Positions 1 through 8,948 of a stretch of DNA of 64,000 nucleotides are shown piece by piece. Both the position numbers and the translations under genes were made by a program. Source of the stretch: Solihabitans fulvus (GTDB lineage Bacteria; Actinomycetota; Actinomycetes; Mycobacteriales; Pseudonocardiaceae). The stretch's first letter is position 1; each line of letters opens with the position of its first letter. Below the pieces are notes generated by a model, which saw only the letters and a list, made by a program, of their open reading frames with translations, was not told the origin of the DNA and made no database searches. The stretch is from contig NZ_VUOB01000061.1 in the NCBI RefSeq assembly GCF_008386585.1, forward strand, positions 1-64,000. Reading direction: 5' to 3'.

Positions 1-35
1 CATACAACATCATGACCAGCCGCCATTGGATATGT

Positions 36-1052
36 CTAGCTTATTTTCCGGCAACCCCTTAGTACGTTCTTCGCGGCGTTGACGTCCGCGTTCTCAGCAT
101 GTCCGCAGGCGGTACACCGGAAGCGCGCTTGGCTCTCGCGGGATTCCGGGTCCACCCTGCGGCACACCGAGCAGCGTTGCGACGTGTACGCGGCAGGGAC
201 CTTCACAATCCTGGTGCCCCTGTAGCGGGCGACGTTCTCCAGGGCGAGCTGGAGCTTGTGCCAGCCCTTGTCCAGAACCGACCGGTTCAACCCGGCCTTC
301 TGCTTCACCTTCGAGCCGGGCGCGTCGATGGTGCCCTTGGCCGACCGGGTCATGTTCCGGGTGCGAAGGTCTTCGACCGCGACCAGGGCGTGCCGGGTGG
401 CGAGCCGGTTCGCGGTCCAGGACACGAAGTCGTGGCGGCGGTCGCGTTCGCGGCGTTTGACCTGTCGCAACGCGACGAGGGTCTTCTTGCGGTTCGTCGA
501 ACCCCTGGCCTGTCGAGCGAGTTTCTGCTGCAACACCCGATGACGGCGTGTTTCACCGGGGGTCCGGAACTGCCGGTCCCGCATCGTGCCGTCCGAGCAG
601 GCCACCGCGACCGCCACGCCACGGTCGACTCCCACAGCCGAGTTCGGCGCGGGATGCTGTCCGGGTGTGGCGTGGCCGTCGTCGACGAGGAACGACACGT
701 ACCAGTGCTGTCCGTCGCGGGACACCGTCGCCGAGCGCACTGTGCCGCTCAGGGGACGGGACCAACGGAATCGCACCCACCCAGCTTCGGCAACGTGCAG
801 CGGCCCCACCGTTTCCCGAGGCGCTGCACGGCGATGTGTTTCCCGGCGGGGAACCGGAACGACGGCGACCAGCGGCGTCCCGACCGCCACTTCACCCACC
901 TCCCGGACGAGCTGCTTCAACCGTTCTTCCATCCGGCCGCCGATGACCCGGCGCCGGTACTTCGGGCACCACACCACGTGGAATGCGCACTGGAACACCA
1001 GGTTCGAGTTCGACCGCAACGTGACACCCACAACGACAGTATGCAGCGGCAA
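36..1052 (-). pseudogene. TnpA fragment fused to frameshifted TnpB
   Basis: One open frame of 338 codons joins pieces of two proteins. Residues about 12-50 look like the N-terminus of the Y1 (HUH) transposase TnpA, including FHVVWCPKYRRRV. The HUH histidines and catalytic tyrosine that should follow are gone. From residue about 90 the frame is the C-terminal two thirds of a TnpB RuvC-like nuclease: first Asp in VGVDRGVAVAV, Glu in LVAVEDLRTRN, last Asp in NADVNAAKN, and a CxxC...CxxC zinc finger. Between these parts the TnpB frame is shifted: the +1 frame just upstream encodes FRFPAGKHIAVQRLGKRWGR and CTLPKLG, and the normal continuation WVRFRWSRP is in the other frame. One T seems to be missing in GGTGGGTG near 780. 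So the RuvC triad survives, but the N-terminal TnpB half is lost. Confidence 0.8.
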
Positions 1053-1110
1053 GCTATCTAACGCTTGGCCGTCAGGGCTGGCCGCGTTGATCCCGAACTG
1101 GATGCGCTAA

Positions 1111-1131
1111 CCCCACGGATGAATCCGGGGG
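1111..1131. repeat. Hairpin at IS605-type left end
   Basis: CCCCACGGAT, loop GA, then ATCCGGGGG forms an almost perfect stem with one bulged A. It sits about 60 bases upstream of the TnpA fragment's start codon. Subterminal imperfect hairpins are what IS200/IS605 transposases bind, so this is probably the recognition hairpin of the left end. Confidence 0.5.
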
Positions 1132-1262
1132 TCTGCGCGCCACGCTTCTTGATCAGTGGTGCGGATGCCGTGCCAGGCCGGCGGTCGGGCCGAGTCCTGT
1201 GGGCTGTGTCGCGCGTGCGTCTGGTCGGACCGTGGTTCTGGTCGGTCGCCTCGGGCGGTCGG

Positions 1263-2075
1263 TCAGGTGAGCTTGGTGGTCCGTGCCGCGAGGGCGCCGG
1301 CGACGACGCCCCAGCCGAGCAGCACCGCGACGGGCTGCCAGCCCGGTCCGGTGCCGTCGACCATCGCGGCGTGCAGGCCCTGGGCCAGTGCGCCGGACGG
1401 GAGCAGCGCCACGACGTGCGCGAGTCCGGTTGGCAGGGCGTCCGCGCCGAGCGCGATGCCGCCGACCAGCAACAGCACGAACCACACGATGTTCGCCACC
1501 GCCAACACGATCTCGGCCCGCAGCGCGCCGCCGACCAGCACGCCGAGCGCGCCGAACGCGAACGTGCCGAGCAGCACCAGCAGCACGAGCCAGGCGAGGC
1601 CGGCGGCGGGCGGGCGCCAGCCGAGCACGGCGGCGACCGCGCCGAGCACGACCAGTTGCACGACCACCACGGCCAGCGCGGCGGCGATCCGGCCTGCGGC
1701 GAGCAGCCAGCGGGGCAGCGCCGTCGCGGCCAGGCGCTTGAGCACGCCGTAGCGGCGGTCGAAGCCGAGGCCGATGGCCTGTCCGGTGAACGCGGAGGAC
1801 ATCACCGCGAGGGCGAAGATCCTGGCGGCGGCCGAGCCGGCCCGTGGCTCGGGCAGCGGCAGCACGTGCAGCAGGGTCAGCCCGATCAGCAGCACCAGCG
1901 GGATCAGCAGGGTGAGCAGCACCTGTTCGCCGTTGCGGAGGGTGAGGATCGTCTCCGTGCGTGCCTGGGTGAGCAGCATCCGGCCGAGTCGGCCCCGGCC
2001 GGGCGCCGGACGGAAGGTGCCGGGTTGGAACCTGCCGGACTCGGTCACGCGCTCTCCTGCCTCGGCGGTGGTCAT
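1263..2075 (-). CDS. ABC-2 type transporter permease
   Basis: This 270-residue membrane protein is the permease half of an ABC-2 exporter. After a short cytoplasmic N-terminus come six or so hydrophobic spans, beginning with VLLTLLIPLVLLIGLTLLHV (about residues 50-70) and including a region near FALAVMSSAFTGQAIGLGFD typical of ABC-2 permeases. The start is the ATG at 2075, because it overlaps the TGA stop of the ATPase gene upstream (ATGA, 2072-2075), a sign of translational coupling. The longer open frame upstream of it has no similarity. The exported substrate is unknown. The DrrB/YadH-like architecture is common for drug or lipid exporters. Confidence 0.85.
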   Translation of the reverse strand: MTTAEAGERVTESGRFQPGTFRPAPGRGRLGRMLLTQARTETILTLRNGEQVLLTLLIPLVLLIGLTLLHVLPLPEPRAGSAAARIFALAVMSSAFTGQAIGLGFDRRYGVLKRLAATALPRWLLAAGRIAAALAVVVVQLVVLGAVAAVLGWRPPAAGLAWLVLLVLLGTFAFGALGVLVGGALRAEIVLAVANIVWFVLLLVGGIALGADALPTGLAHVVALLPSGALAQGLHAAMVDGTGPGWQPVAVLLGWGVVAGALAARTTKLT

Positions 2076-3010
2076 GCGCGCAGCTCCCTGCCGGTCAGTT
2101 CCAGGAACACGTCTTCGAGGCTGCGGCGCGACACGCTCAGCTCCTCGGCGAGCACGCCTTGCTGAGCACACCACGACGTCACGGCGGAGACCACCTGGGG
2201 GTCGATGTGGCCCTCAACGAGGTAGCCGCCGTGGGTCGCCTCGCGCACGCGGTAGCCCTCGGGCAGCGCCTCGCGCAGCAGCCGCAGGTCCATGCCGGCC
2301 TTGGCGCGGAAGCGGAGGTGTTGTTCGTCGGCCTGGTTGGCGGTCAGCTCGCGCGGGCTGCCCTGCGCGACGACGCGGCCCTGGTCCACGATGACGACGT
2401 GGTCGGCCAGTTCCTCGGCCTCGTCCATCAGGTGGGTGGTCAGCAGGACGCTGACGCCGTCCGCGCGGAGCGCGCCGATCAGTTCCCACACGAGCCTGCG
2501 GGCCTGTGGGTCCATGCCGGCGGTCGGCTCGTCGAGGAAGACCAGTTCTGGTCGGCCGACCAGCGCGCAGGCCAGGGACAGGCGTTGCTGTTGGCCGCCG
2601 GAGAGTCGCTTGTAGGAGGTGCGGCTGGCGGAGGTGAGGCCGAGGGTGTCCAGCAGCCAGGCGGGGTCGAGTGGGTTGGCGGCGCAGGCGGCGACCAGTC
2701 GCAGCATCTCGTCGGCGCGGACGCCGGGATAGGCGCCGCCGCCCTGGGGCATCACGCCGATCCTCGGCCGCAGCTGCTCGCTCTGAGCGATCGGGTCGAG
2801 GCCGAGCACGCGGACGGTGCCGTCGTCGGGGCGGAGGAATCCTTCGCACAGTTCGACGGTGGTGGTCTTGCCGGCGCCGTTCGGGCCGAGCAGGGCGAGC
2901 ACCGTCCCGCGCTCGTGCAGGAGTTCGAGACCGTTCACCGCGACCGTAGGGCCATAGCGTTTGACCAGCCCGGACACCTCGACGGCTGGGCTGTGCGGGT
3001 TCGGGCTCAC
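2072..3010 (-). CDS. ABC transporter ATP-binding protein
   Basis: This 312-residue ATPase belongs with the permease downstream. Walker A is GPNGAGKTT, the signature is LSGGQQQRLSL, Walker B is LVFLDEPTAGMD, and the switch His lies in LLTTHLMDEAEEL. A C-terminal extension of about 80 residues ends with SLEDVFLELTGREL, typical of DrrA-type exporters (DUF4162 class). I prefer the GTG at 3010, which leaves eight residues before the conserved core. The ATG at 3070 would add 20 residues, including a rare TTA leucine codon, and has no better ribosome binding site. Neither start is certain. Confidence 0.85.
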   Translation of the reverse strand: MSPNPHSPAVEVSGLVKRYGPTVAVNGLELLHERGTVLALLGPNGAGKTTTVELCEGFLRPDDGTVRVLGLDPIAQSEQLRPRIGVMPQGGGAYPGVRADEMLRLVAACAANPLDPAWLLDTLGLTSASRTSYKRLSGGQQQRLSLACALVGRPELVFLDEPTAGMDPQARRLVWELIGALRADGVSVLLTTHLMDEAEELADHVVIVDQGRVVAQGSPRELTANQADEQHLRFRAKAGMDLRLLREALPEGYRVREATHGGYLVEGHIDPQVVSAVTSWCAQQGVLAEELSVSRRSLEDVFLELTGRELRA

Positions 3011-3174
3011 GACGGCGAAGCCTAACTGTCCGATTTCCGGCGCCGCGTGGGTGGTGGCGTCCTCCCCCATACAGAGGTAGGGCTCACACCACCCCGAGGC
3101 CTCAGGGTGGCGTCAGGGTTGAGCCGGGGGCATTCCTGATGTCTTGATCGGCTGCGGGCCGGCAGGCTTGTTTC

Positions 3175-3915
3175 GTGATCGAAATGCGTGGCGCGGAAAG
3201 CGTCGACACGGTGCGAGACGAGGGCGGGCGGGTAGTCACGCTGAGCCGGCCGTCCGGTCCGTTCGTGGTCGCCGTCGTCGGCTTTCTGTTTTCCGCGCTG
3301 CCGATGATTTACCTGCATCTCGCGTCGATCGGGCGGCTCAGCCCGGTGAGCCACACCATCAGCGACTATATCTTCCTGACGCACGGCGGGGAGCTGCTCG
3401 CGCTGAGCGCGGTGTCGTTGGCGGTCGGGTCGGCCGCGCTGCTGCGCGTGATCCTGGCCGTCGGCGTGCCGCGCGGCGGCCCGGTCCAGGTGCTGTTCTC
3501 GGTGTGGTGTCTGGGTTTGCTGCTCGCCGCGGTGTTCCCGACAGACCCGCTCGGCAGTGAGACCTCGTTGCCGGGCGCGGTGCATCGTTACGCGGGTCTC
3601 GCGATGTTCGTCAGCCTCCCGCTGGCCGGTTTTCTGCTGTCCGTCCGGTTTCGGGAGTCGCTCGCGTGGTCCGGCGCCGCGATTGTGGTGCGCAGGCTGT
3701 CGATGGTCAGCGCCGCGGTCAGCGTGTTGTTTCTGCTGAGCCATGTGCCCATTGTCTTCTCGAATGGGAAAGGCGACGAGGTGCTGAGCGGATTCCTCGT
3801 CCAGGGGCTGGCCGAGCGGTTGCTGTTCGGCTCGATCTTCGCATTGCTCGGCGCGCTGTTGTTGGGCGCGAGGACGGCGCTGCGCCGGGTCGAGGAGGTC
3901 GTGCCGTGTCCCTGA
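3175..3915 (+). CDS. DUF998 family membrane protein
   Basis: A 246-residue polytopic membrane protein with about six hydrophobic spans. Conserved-looking features are the early SHTISDYIF, the acidic FPTDPLG after span 3 and a His in GAVHRYAGL before span 4, the layout of the DUF998 family, whose biochemical role is not established. It starts at a GTG without a clear ribosome binding site. It is the first gene of a three-gene plus-strand run with overlapping ends: its last 10 bases overlap the start of the EamA-type transporter. Confidence 0.75.
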   Translation: MIEMRGAESVDTVRDEGGRVVTLSRPSGPFVVAVVGFLFSALPMIYLHLASIGRLSPVSHTISDYIFLTHGGELLALSAVSLAVGSAALLRVILAVGVPRGGPVQVLFSVWCLGLLLAAVFPTDPLGSETSLPGAVHRYAGLAMFVSLPLAGFLLSVRFRESLAWSGAAIVVRRLSMVSAAVSVLFLLSHVPIVFSNGKGDEVLSGFLVQGLAERLLFGSIFALLGALLLGARTALRRVEEVVPCP

Positions 3916-4814
3916 TCGGGATCGCCCTCGCGGCGCTCGGCGCGGTCTGTTACGCCGTGGCGGCGCGGTTGCAGCACGGCGCGGTCCGCACCGCCGTCGG
4001 GGACCGCGCGCTGCGCCTCGGCACCCTCAGGACGCTGGTGCGGGCGCCGGCGTGGCTGTTCGGCCTGCTGGCCACCGGGACGGGCGCGACGCTGCACGCG
4101 GTCGCGCTGGGCCTGGCGCCGCTGACCGTGGTGCAGCCGATCGGCGTGCTCGCCCTTGGCCTGACCGCGCTGTTGGACGCGCGGGCCGAGGGGACCTGGC
4201 CCGATGGGCGGACGGCGCTGGCCGTGGTGGCGAGCACGGTCGGGGTCGGCGGCTTCGTGCTGCTGGCCGCCGGGAGCGCGGCGTCGACCACCGTGTCGGG
4301 GTCGGCGCAGTGGCACGCCGCCGTGCTGGTGGTGTGCGCGGTCGCGGTGCTCGCGTTGTTCGGCGCGCTGAGCCGGGGACCGGTGCGCGGGCTCGTGTTC
4401 GCGGCGGGCGCCGGCATCGCCTACGGGTTCGTGTCGGTGCTGATGCGCGGCATCGCGCAGCGGTTGGCCGGCGGCGGTGTCGGCGCCGTGCCGGTGCCGG
4501 CCGTGCTGGGCATCGCCGTCGCGTTGCTGGTCGGCGGCTGGCTGGTCCAGCACGCCTATGCCAGCGGCCCGTCGCATCTCACCGTGGCGTGCCTGACCGT
4601 GGTCGACCCGCTGGTCGCGGTCGGCATCGGTATCGCGTTGCTCGGCGAGGGCGCCGGCACGAGCGGTTGGACGGCGGTCGGCGAGGTCGCGTGCGCCGTG
4701 CTGGCCACCGCGGGTGTGTCGCTGCTCGCCAAGCGCCGCAAGGACATCTCATCCATCAGTCCCACCCGGCGCGAACTCGTCGCGTCGCGATCGAACAACG
4801 GAGGAACCTCGTGA
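3906..4814 (+). CDS. EamA/DMT-superfamily transporter
   Basis: A 302-residue protein that is nearly all membrane segments (about nine or ten), with two repeated halves, as in the drug/metabolite transporter superfamily. The first span is IGIALAALGAVCYAVAARLQ and the last half contains LTVACLTVVDPLVAVGIGIA followed by LLGEG, the characteristic EamA ending. The start is the GTG at 3906, preceded by GAGGAGG about 8 bases upstream, overlapping the end of the DUF998 gene. Its stop overlaps the GTG of the glycosyltransferase gene (GTGA), so the three genes are probably co-translated. The substrate cannot be told. The Arg- and Lys-rich C-terminal tail is probably cytoplasmic. Confidence 0.75.
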   Translation: MSLIGIALAALGAVCYAVAARLQHGAVRTAVGDRALRLGTLRTLVRAPAWLFGLLATGTGATLHAVALGLAPLTVVQPIGVLALGLTALLDARAEGTWPDGRTALAVVASTVGVGGFVLLAAGSAASTTVSGSAQWHAAVLVVCAVAVLALFGALSRGPVRGLVFAAGAGIAYGFVSVLMRGIAQRLAGGGVGAVPVPAVLGIAVALLVGGWLVQHAYASGPSHLTVACLTVVDPLVAVGIGIALLGEGAGTSGWTAVGEVACAVLATAGVSLLAKRRKDISSISPTRRELVASRSNNGGTS

Positions 4815-6004
4815 GCCACCCTGTGCGCCGCGCGCTGCGGATCGTCATCGGCGCGGAGACCTACCCGCCCGATGTCAACGGGGCCGCCCGGTTCGCCCAG
4901 CGCCTTTCCGAGGGTCTGGCCGGGCGGGGTCACGACGTGCACGTGGTGTGCCCGTCGACCGAGGGTCGGGCGTCGACCGAGGTGGTCGACGGGGTGACGG
5001 TGCACCGGCTGCGTTCGCACCGCACGCCGTTCCACGACAGCTTCCGGATCTGCCTGCCGTGGCGGGCGTCCAAGGACGTCGACGCGCTGCTTGCGGAGCT
5101 CCAGCCGGACCTGGTGCACGTGCAGGCGCATTTCGTGGTCGGGCGGATGCTCGTGCGCGGCGCGGCGGCGCGGGAGGTGCCGGTGGTGGCGACGAACCAC
5201 TTCATGCCGGAGAACCTGTTCGGTCACGCGCGGGTGCCCGGTTGGCTCCGGTCGGCCGCGTCGAGGTGGGCGTGGCGCGACCTTGGACGGGTGTTCGGCG
5301 CGGCCTCCGTCGTCACCGCGCCGACGCCGAGGGCGGTGGAGTTGTTACACGCCAACGGGTTCTCGAAGCGGGCGGTGCCGGTGTCGTGCGGGATCGACAT
5401 CGAGAGGTACCGGCAGCACAAGGCTCCAGCGAGTATCGGGGGCGGCCGCACGGTGTTGTTCGTCGGTCGGCTGGACGAGGAGAAGCGGGTGGACGAGCTG
5501 TTGCGCGCGCTGGCGTTGCTCCCGCCGGGGGTCCGGGCGGAGATCATCGGGGACGGTTCGTGCCGGCAGGAGTGGACGGCGCTGGCCGGGCGGCTCGGCA
5601 TCGCGGATCGGGTGGCGTTCCACGGTTTCGTCGCCGAGGAGGACCTGCTCGCCGCGTACGCGAGGTGTGACGTGTTCTGCATGCCCGGGATCGCCGAACT
5701 CCAGAGTCTCGCGACGATGGAGGCGATGGCGGCGGGCAAGCCGGTGGTGGCCGCCGACGCGATGGCCCTGCCGCACCTGGTGCGGCCCGGCCGCAACGGC
5801 TGGCTTTACCAGCCGGGTGATGTGCAGGCGTTGGCCGACCGGTTGGCGCAGGTGTTGGGGGATCAGGCGACGCTGGACCGGATGAGCGCTGGCAGCCGGG
5901 AGATCATTGCCGCGCACCAGGTCGAGGGCACGTTGGACATGTTCGAGTCGCTGTACCTGCGCGCGATGGGCGAGGCGCCGGTGGAGGCCGGTGTGGCTGC
6001 CTGA
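4811..6004 (+). CDS. GT4-family glycosyltransferase
   Basis: A 397-residue GT-B fold retaining glycosyltransferase. The N-terminal acceptor domain begins with ETYPPDVNGAARFAQRLSEG, the pattern of GT4 enzymes acting on lipid or small-molecule acceptors. The C-terminal donor domain has VLFVGRLDEEKRVDELLRAL and the EX7E motif in ELQSLATMEAMAAGKPVV. The start is the GTG at 4811, four bases inside the transporter gene, with GGAGG upstream. A TTA leucine codon lies at 5345-5347 (residue 179), rare in this GC-rich genome. Neighbouring membrane proteins make a role in cell-envelope glycolipid synthesis plausible, but donor and acceptor are not evident. Alternative: a PimB- or diacylglycerol-glucosyltransferase-like enzyme. 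Confidence 0.85.
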   Translation: MSHPVRRALRIVIGAETYPPDVNGAARFAQRLSEGLAGRGHDVHVVCPSTEGRASTEVVDGVTVHRLRSHRTPFHDSFRICLPWRASKDVDALLAELQPDLVHVQAHFVVGRMLVRGAAAREVPVVATNHFMPENLFGHARVPGWLRSAASRWAWRDLGRVFGAASVVTAPTPRAVELLHANGFSKRAVPVSCGIDIERYRQHKAPASIGGGRTVLFVGRLDEEKRVDELLRALALLPPGVRAEIIGDGSCRQEWTALAGRLGIADRVAFHGFVAEEDLLAAYARCDVFCMPGIAELQSLATMEAMAAGKPVVAADAMALPHLVRPGRNGWLYQPGDVQALADRLAQVLGDQATLDRMSAGSREIIAAHQVEGTLDMFESLYLRAMGEAPVEAGVAA

Positions 6005-6136
6005 GTTCACGGCGGTTTCCGGCTCGCGTGGCCCGAGTGGCGCTTCTCGCGGGCCGGAACCGGTTCCGGCCGTCGCCGAGTTGATATCGTGACGGGTTGC
6101 TGACGGAGGCTTGGCGACCTTGGGGCTGGGGCCACG

Positions 6137-8911
6137 GTGGAGTTTCGGATCTTGGGGCCGATCGAGGCGAGGGGATCGGCCGGGCAGGCCAGGCTGGCCG
6201 GGCGGAAGCAGGTCGCGCTGTTGGCGGCGTTGTTGTTGCGGGACAACCAGGTGGTGCCGGTCGAGCGGTTGTTCGAGGCGCTGTGGGGCGATGCGCCGCC
6301 CAACGCCGCGGCGGCGGCGTTGCAGACCTACGTCTTCCGGTTGCGGCAGTGCCTGGAGGCGGTGGAGCCCGGCGCGGGCAGGCGGCTGACCTTCTCCTCC
6401 GGCTACCGGCTCGCGGTCGAGCCGATGGAGCTGGACCTTGCGGCGTTTCGCACCCACGCGGGGCGCGGCAGGGCGGCCGCGGCGGCCGGCGAGTCGGAGG
6501 TGGCGGCCAAGGAGTTCCACACGGCGCTGAACCTGTGGCGGGGCACGGCGTTGCCGGGGCTGCCCGGCCGCTATTTCGAGGCGCACGCCGCGAGGTTGAC
6601 CGAGGAACACCTTGCCGCGCTGGAGGAGCGGATCGACGCCGACCTCGCCATGGGCCGGCAGCTGGAGGTGATCCCCGAGCTGCGGAGTCTGGTCGCCGCC
6701 CACCGGCTGCGGGGACAGCTGCACGGTCGGCTGATGGTGGCGCTGTACCGGGCGGGTCGTCAGGCCGAGGCGATCGGCGCGTTCCACGACGCCAGCGCGG
6801 TGTTCGTCGAGGAGCTGGGCATCGACCCCGACCCCGCGCTTGTCGAGCTGCACCAACGGATCCTCGCGAACGACCCCGACCTGGCCGCGCCGGGCGAGGC
6901 GGGGCGGCCGGCCACGCGCAACGACCTGCCGGGCGACATCGCCGACTTCACCGGCCGGGAGGCGGAGGTTCAGCGACTGGTCGCCGCGCTGCCGGACGGC
7001 GACGCGGCGGGGTCCGCGGTGGTCATCGAGGCCATCGACGGGATGGCCGGCGTCGGCAAGACGACCCTGGCGGTGCACACGGCGCACCACCTCGTCGACC
7101 GCTACCCCGACGCGCAGCTGTTCATCGACCTGCACGGCCATTCGACCGGGCAGCGGGCCACCGACCCCGCGACCGCGCTCGACGTGCTGCTGCGCGCGCT
7201 CGGTGTGCCCGGCGAGCGGATCCCGACCGGGCTGGACCAGCGGGCCGCGCTGTGGCGGGCCGAACTTGCTGGGCGACGGGTCCTGGTGGTGCTGGACAAC
7301 GCCGAGGGCGCGGCCCAGGTCCGTCCGCTGCTGCCGGGCAACCCGGCCTGCCTGGCGCTGATCACCAGCCGGCGTCGGCTCGCCGATCTGGACGCCGCGC
7401 GCATCCTGTCGCTGGACGTCCTGCCGCTGCCCGACGCCGAGGCCCTGTTCGCCAGGATCGCGGGCCGGCCATCGGCGGCCGAGCCCGAGGCGGTCAGGGA
7501 GGTGGTCGAGCTGTGTGGCCGCCTGCCGTTGGCGATCCGCATTGCCGCGGCCCGGCTGCGGACCCGGCCGGCGTGGACCGCCGCCCACCTGGCGCGGCGG
7601 CTGCGCGAGGGACAGCGCAGGCTGACCGAGCTGGCCACCGGGGACCGCAGCGTCGCTGCCGCGTTCGCCCTGTCCTACCAACACCTTTCCGGCGAGCACC
7701 AACGCATGTTTCGGCTGCTTGGCCTGCATCCCGGCCCCGACTTCGACGTGTACGCGGCGGCGTCGCTGGCCGGCGCGAGCCTCGCCGAGGCGGACCGGCT
7801 GGTGGAGGAGCTGGTCGACATCCACCTGCTCCAGCAGTCGATCCGCGGCCGGTACCGGTTCCACGACCTGCTGCGCCACCACGCCGGCGACACCGCGCGG
7901 GCCGTCGAATCCGAGGCGCGGCAACAGGAGGCGCTGCGCCGGTTGGTCGACTGCTACCTGCACACCCTGCACGCGGGCGACCGCCTGCTGTACCCGCAGC
8001 GGCCCCCGGTCGAGTTCGGCGACCGCGTCGACGGCTGCCTGACGCGGCCGCTCGGCGACCAGACCGAGGCGTTGGCCTGGTACGACGCCGAACATCCGTG
8101 CCTGTTCGCCGTCCGCCAGCTCGCCGTGCGGCTCGGCTGGCACGAGCGGGTGTGGCAGCTCGCCTGGGCCCTGGACAACTTCCACCGCTGGCGGGGGCAC
8201 CTGGACGACCAGCTCGCCGGCTGGCGCGCGGGGCTCGCGGCGGCGCTGCTGGTGGGCGGCCAGGACATCCAGGCGCTCGCGCACCGACGCCTCGGCGACA
8301 CCTGCGCCAGGGTCGGCGAGCACGCCGAGGGCGTCCACCACCTCCGCAGGGCGCTCGCGCTGGCCGAGCAGGCCGACGACACGCAGAACCGGGCGCACGG
8401 GCACTACACGCTCGCGCAGGCGTTGGAGCGGCAGGGCGACGATCGGCAGGCGCTCGACCACGCCACGCGCGCCCTTGCCCTCTACGAGGGTCTCGGCAAC
8501 GTGATGTGGGAGGCGGTGGCGCTCAACGCGGTCGGCTGGTACCACGCCAGGCTCGACGATGCCGAGCGGGCAAGGGACTTCTGCGAGCGGGCCCTGGTGC
8601 TGTTCCGGCAGGGCGCGCAGCGGGCCGGCGAGGCCGGCACCCTGGACAGCCTCGGTTACATCGCCCACCACGCCGGCCGGCTCGACGAAGCCGTTGGCCA
8701 CTACCGGGCCGCCGTCGCGCTGTACCGCGACCTCGGGGACACCTTCGTGGAGGCGAACACCCTGGTCGGTCTCGGCCGAACGCACGCGGGCCTCGGGCAG
8801 CGCGAGGAGGCAGGCGAGGCGTGGCGGCGGGCGTTCGACATCTACCGCGACCAGCACCGCGCCGAGGACGCCGAGCGGGTGCGGCGGCTGCTGGACTCCC
8901 TCGGTCCGTAG
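6137..8911 (+). CDS. AfsR/SARP-type regulator with NB-ARC and TPR
   Basis: A 924-residue transcriptional regulator. Residues 1-95 are an OmpR-like winged helix (MEFRILGPIEARG start, LQTYVFRLRQCLE). Residues about 95-245 are the BTAD all-helical domain ending in ELGIDPDPALVELHQRIL. An NB-ARC/STAND ATPase follows, with the P-loop GMAGVGKTT at about 302-310 and LVVLDNAEGAAQVRPLLPG as Walker B. The C-terminal 300 residues are TPR repeats (for example AHGHYTLAQALERQGDDRQA). This order is that of AfsR-like large SARPs, which commonly activate secondary metabolism. The GTG start in GTGGAGTTTCGG is the same context as in the paralogue starting at 17475. No target can be read from the sequence. Confidence 0.9.
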   Translation: MEFRILGPIEARGSAGQARLAGRKQVALLAALLLRDNQVVPVERLFEALWGDAPPNAAAAALQTYVFRLRQCLEAVEPGAGRRLTFSSGYRLAVEPMELDLAAFRTHAGRGRAAAAAGESEVAAKEFHTALNLWRGTALPGLPGRYFEAHAARLTEEHLAALEERIDADLAMGRQLEVIPELRSLVAAHRLRGQLHGRLMVALYRAGRQAEAIGAFHDASAVFVEELGIDPDPALVELHQRILANDPDLAAPGEAGRPATRNDLPGDIADFTGREAEVQRLVAALPDGDAAGSAVVIEAIDGMAGVGKTTLAVHTAHHLVDRYPDAQLFIDLHGHSTGQRATDPATALDVLLRALGVPGERIPTGLDQRAALWRAELAGRRVLVVLDNAEGAAQVRPLLPGNPACLALITSRRRLADLDAARILSLDVLPLPDAEALFARIAGRPSAAEPEAVREVVELCGRLPLAIRIAAARLRTRPAWTAAHLARRLREGQRRLTELATGDRSVAAAFALSYQHLSGEHQRMFRLLGLHPGPDFDVYAAASLAGASLAEADRLVEELVDIHLLQQSIRGRYRFHDLLRHHAGDTARAVESEARQQEALRRLVDCYLHTLHAGDRLLYPQRPPVEFGDRVDGCLTRPLGDQTEALAWYDAEHPCLFAVRQLAVRLGWHERVWQLAWALDNFHRWRGHLDDQLAGWRAGLAAALLVGGQDIQALAHRRLGDTCARVGEHAEGVHHLRRALALAEQADDTQNRAHGHYTLAQALERQGDDRQALDHATRALALYEGLGNVMWEAVALNAVGWYHARLDDAERARDFCERALVLFRQGAQRAGEAGTLDSLGYIAHHAGRLDEAVGHYRAAVALYRDLGDTFVEANTLVGLGRTHAGLGQREEAGEAWRRAFDIYRDQHRAEDAERVRRLLDSLGP

Positions 8912-8934
8912 TCGCGGTTCTGTGGTCCCGGCAC

Positions 8935-8947
8935 CCCCTCGCAGGGG
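8935..8947. terminator. Small hairpin between convergent genes
   Basis: CCCCT-CGC-AGGGG sits in the 37-base gap between the convergent AfsR-type regulator and the beta-propeller gene. The stem is only five pairs and no T-run follows on either strand, so it is a weak candidate for a bidirectional terminator. Confidence 0.3.
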
Positions 8948-8948
8948 A

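Larger units (their letters stand above)
36..1131 (-). mobile_element. Decayed IS200/IS605-family element
   Basis: The stretch holds a TnpA/TnpB remnant read on the minus strand, with a short hairpin (1111-1131) about 60 bases ahead of its start codon, as expected for the left end of an IS605-type element. The right end would lie at or beyond base 1, so the boundary there is not defined. The element is probably immobile: nearly all of TnpA is missing and TnpB is frameshifted (see the pseudogene entry). Whether it can still be moved in trans depends on intact end hairpins, which cannot be judged because one end is cut off. Confidence 0.75.

Noticed and set aside
1263..3010. First ABC exporter as part of the biosynthetic cluster
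   Set aside because: It is 26 kb from the cluster with housekeeping genes in between; the DrrAB-like pair at 30041-31785 is the clear cluster exporter.
3089..3110. CCACCC...GGGTGG inverted repeat between the ABC ATPase gene and the DUF998 gene
   Set aside because: A six-base GC-rich stem is expected by chance in this composition, and neither neighbouring start codon is certain enough to place it in a promoter.
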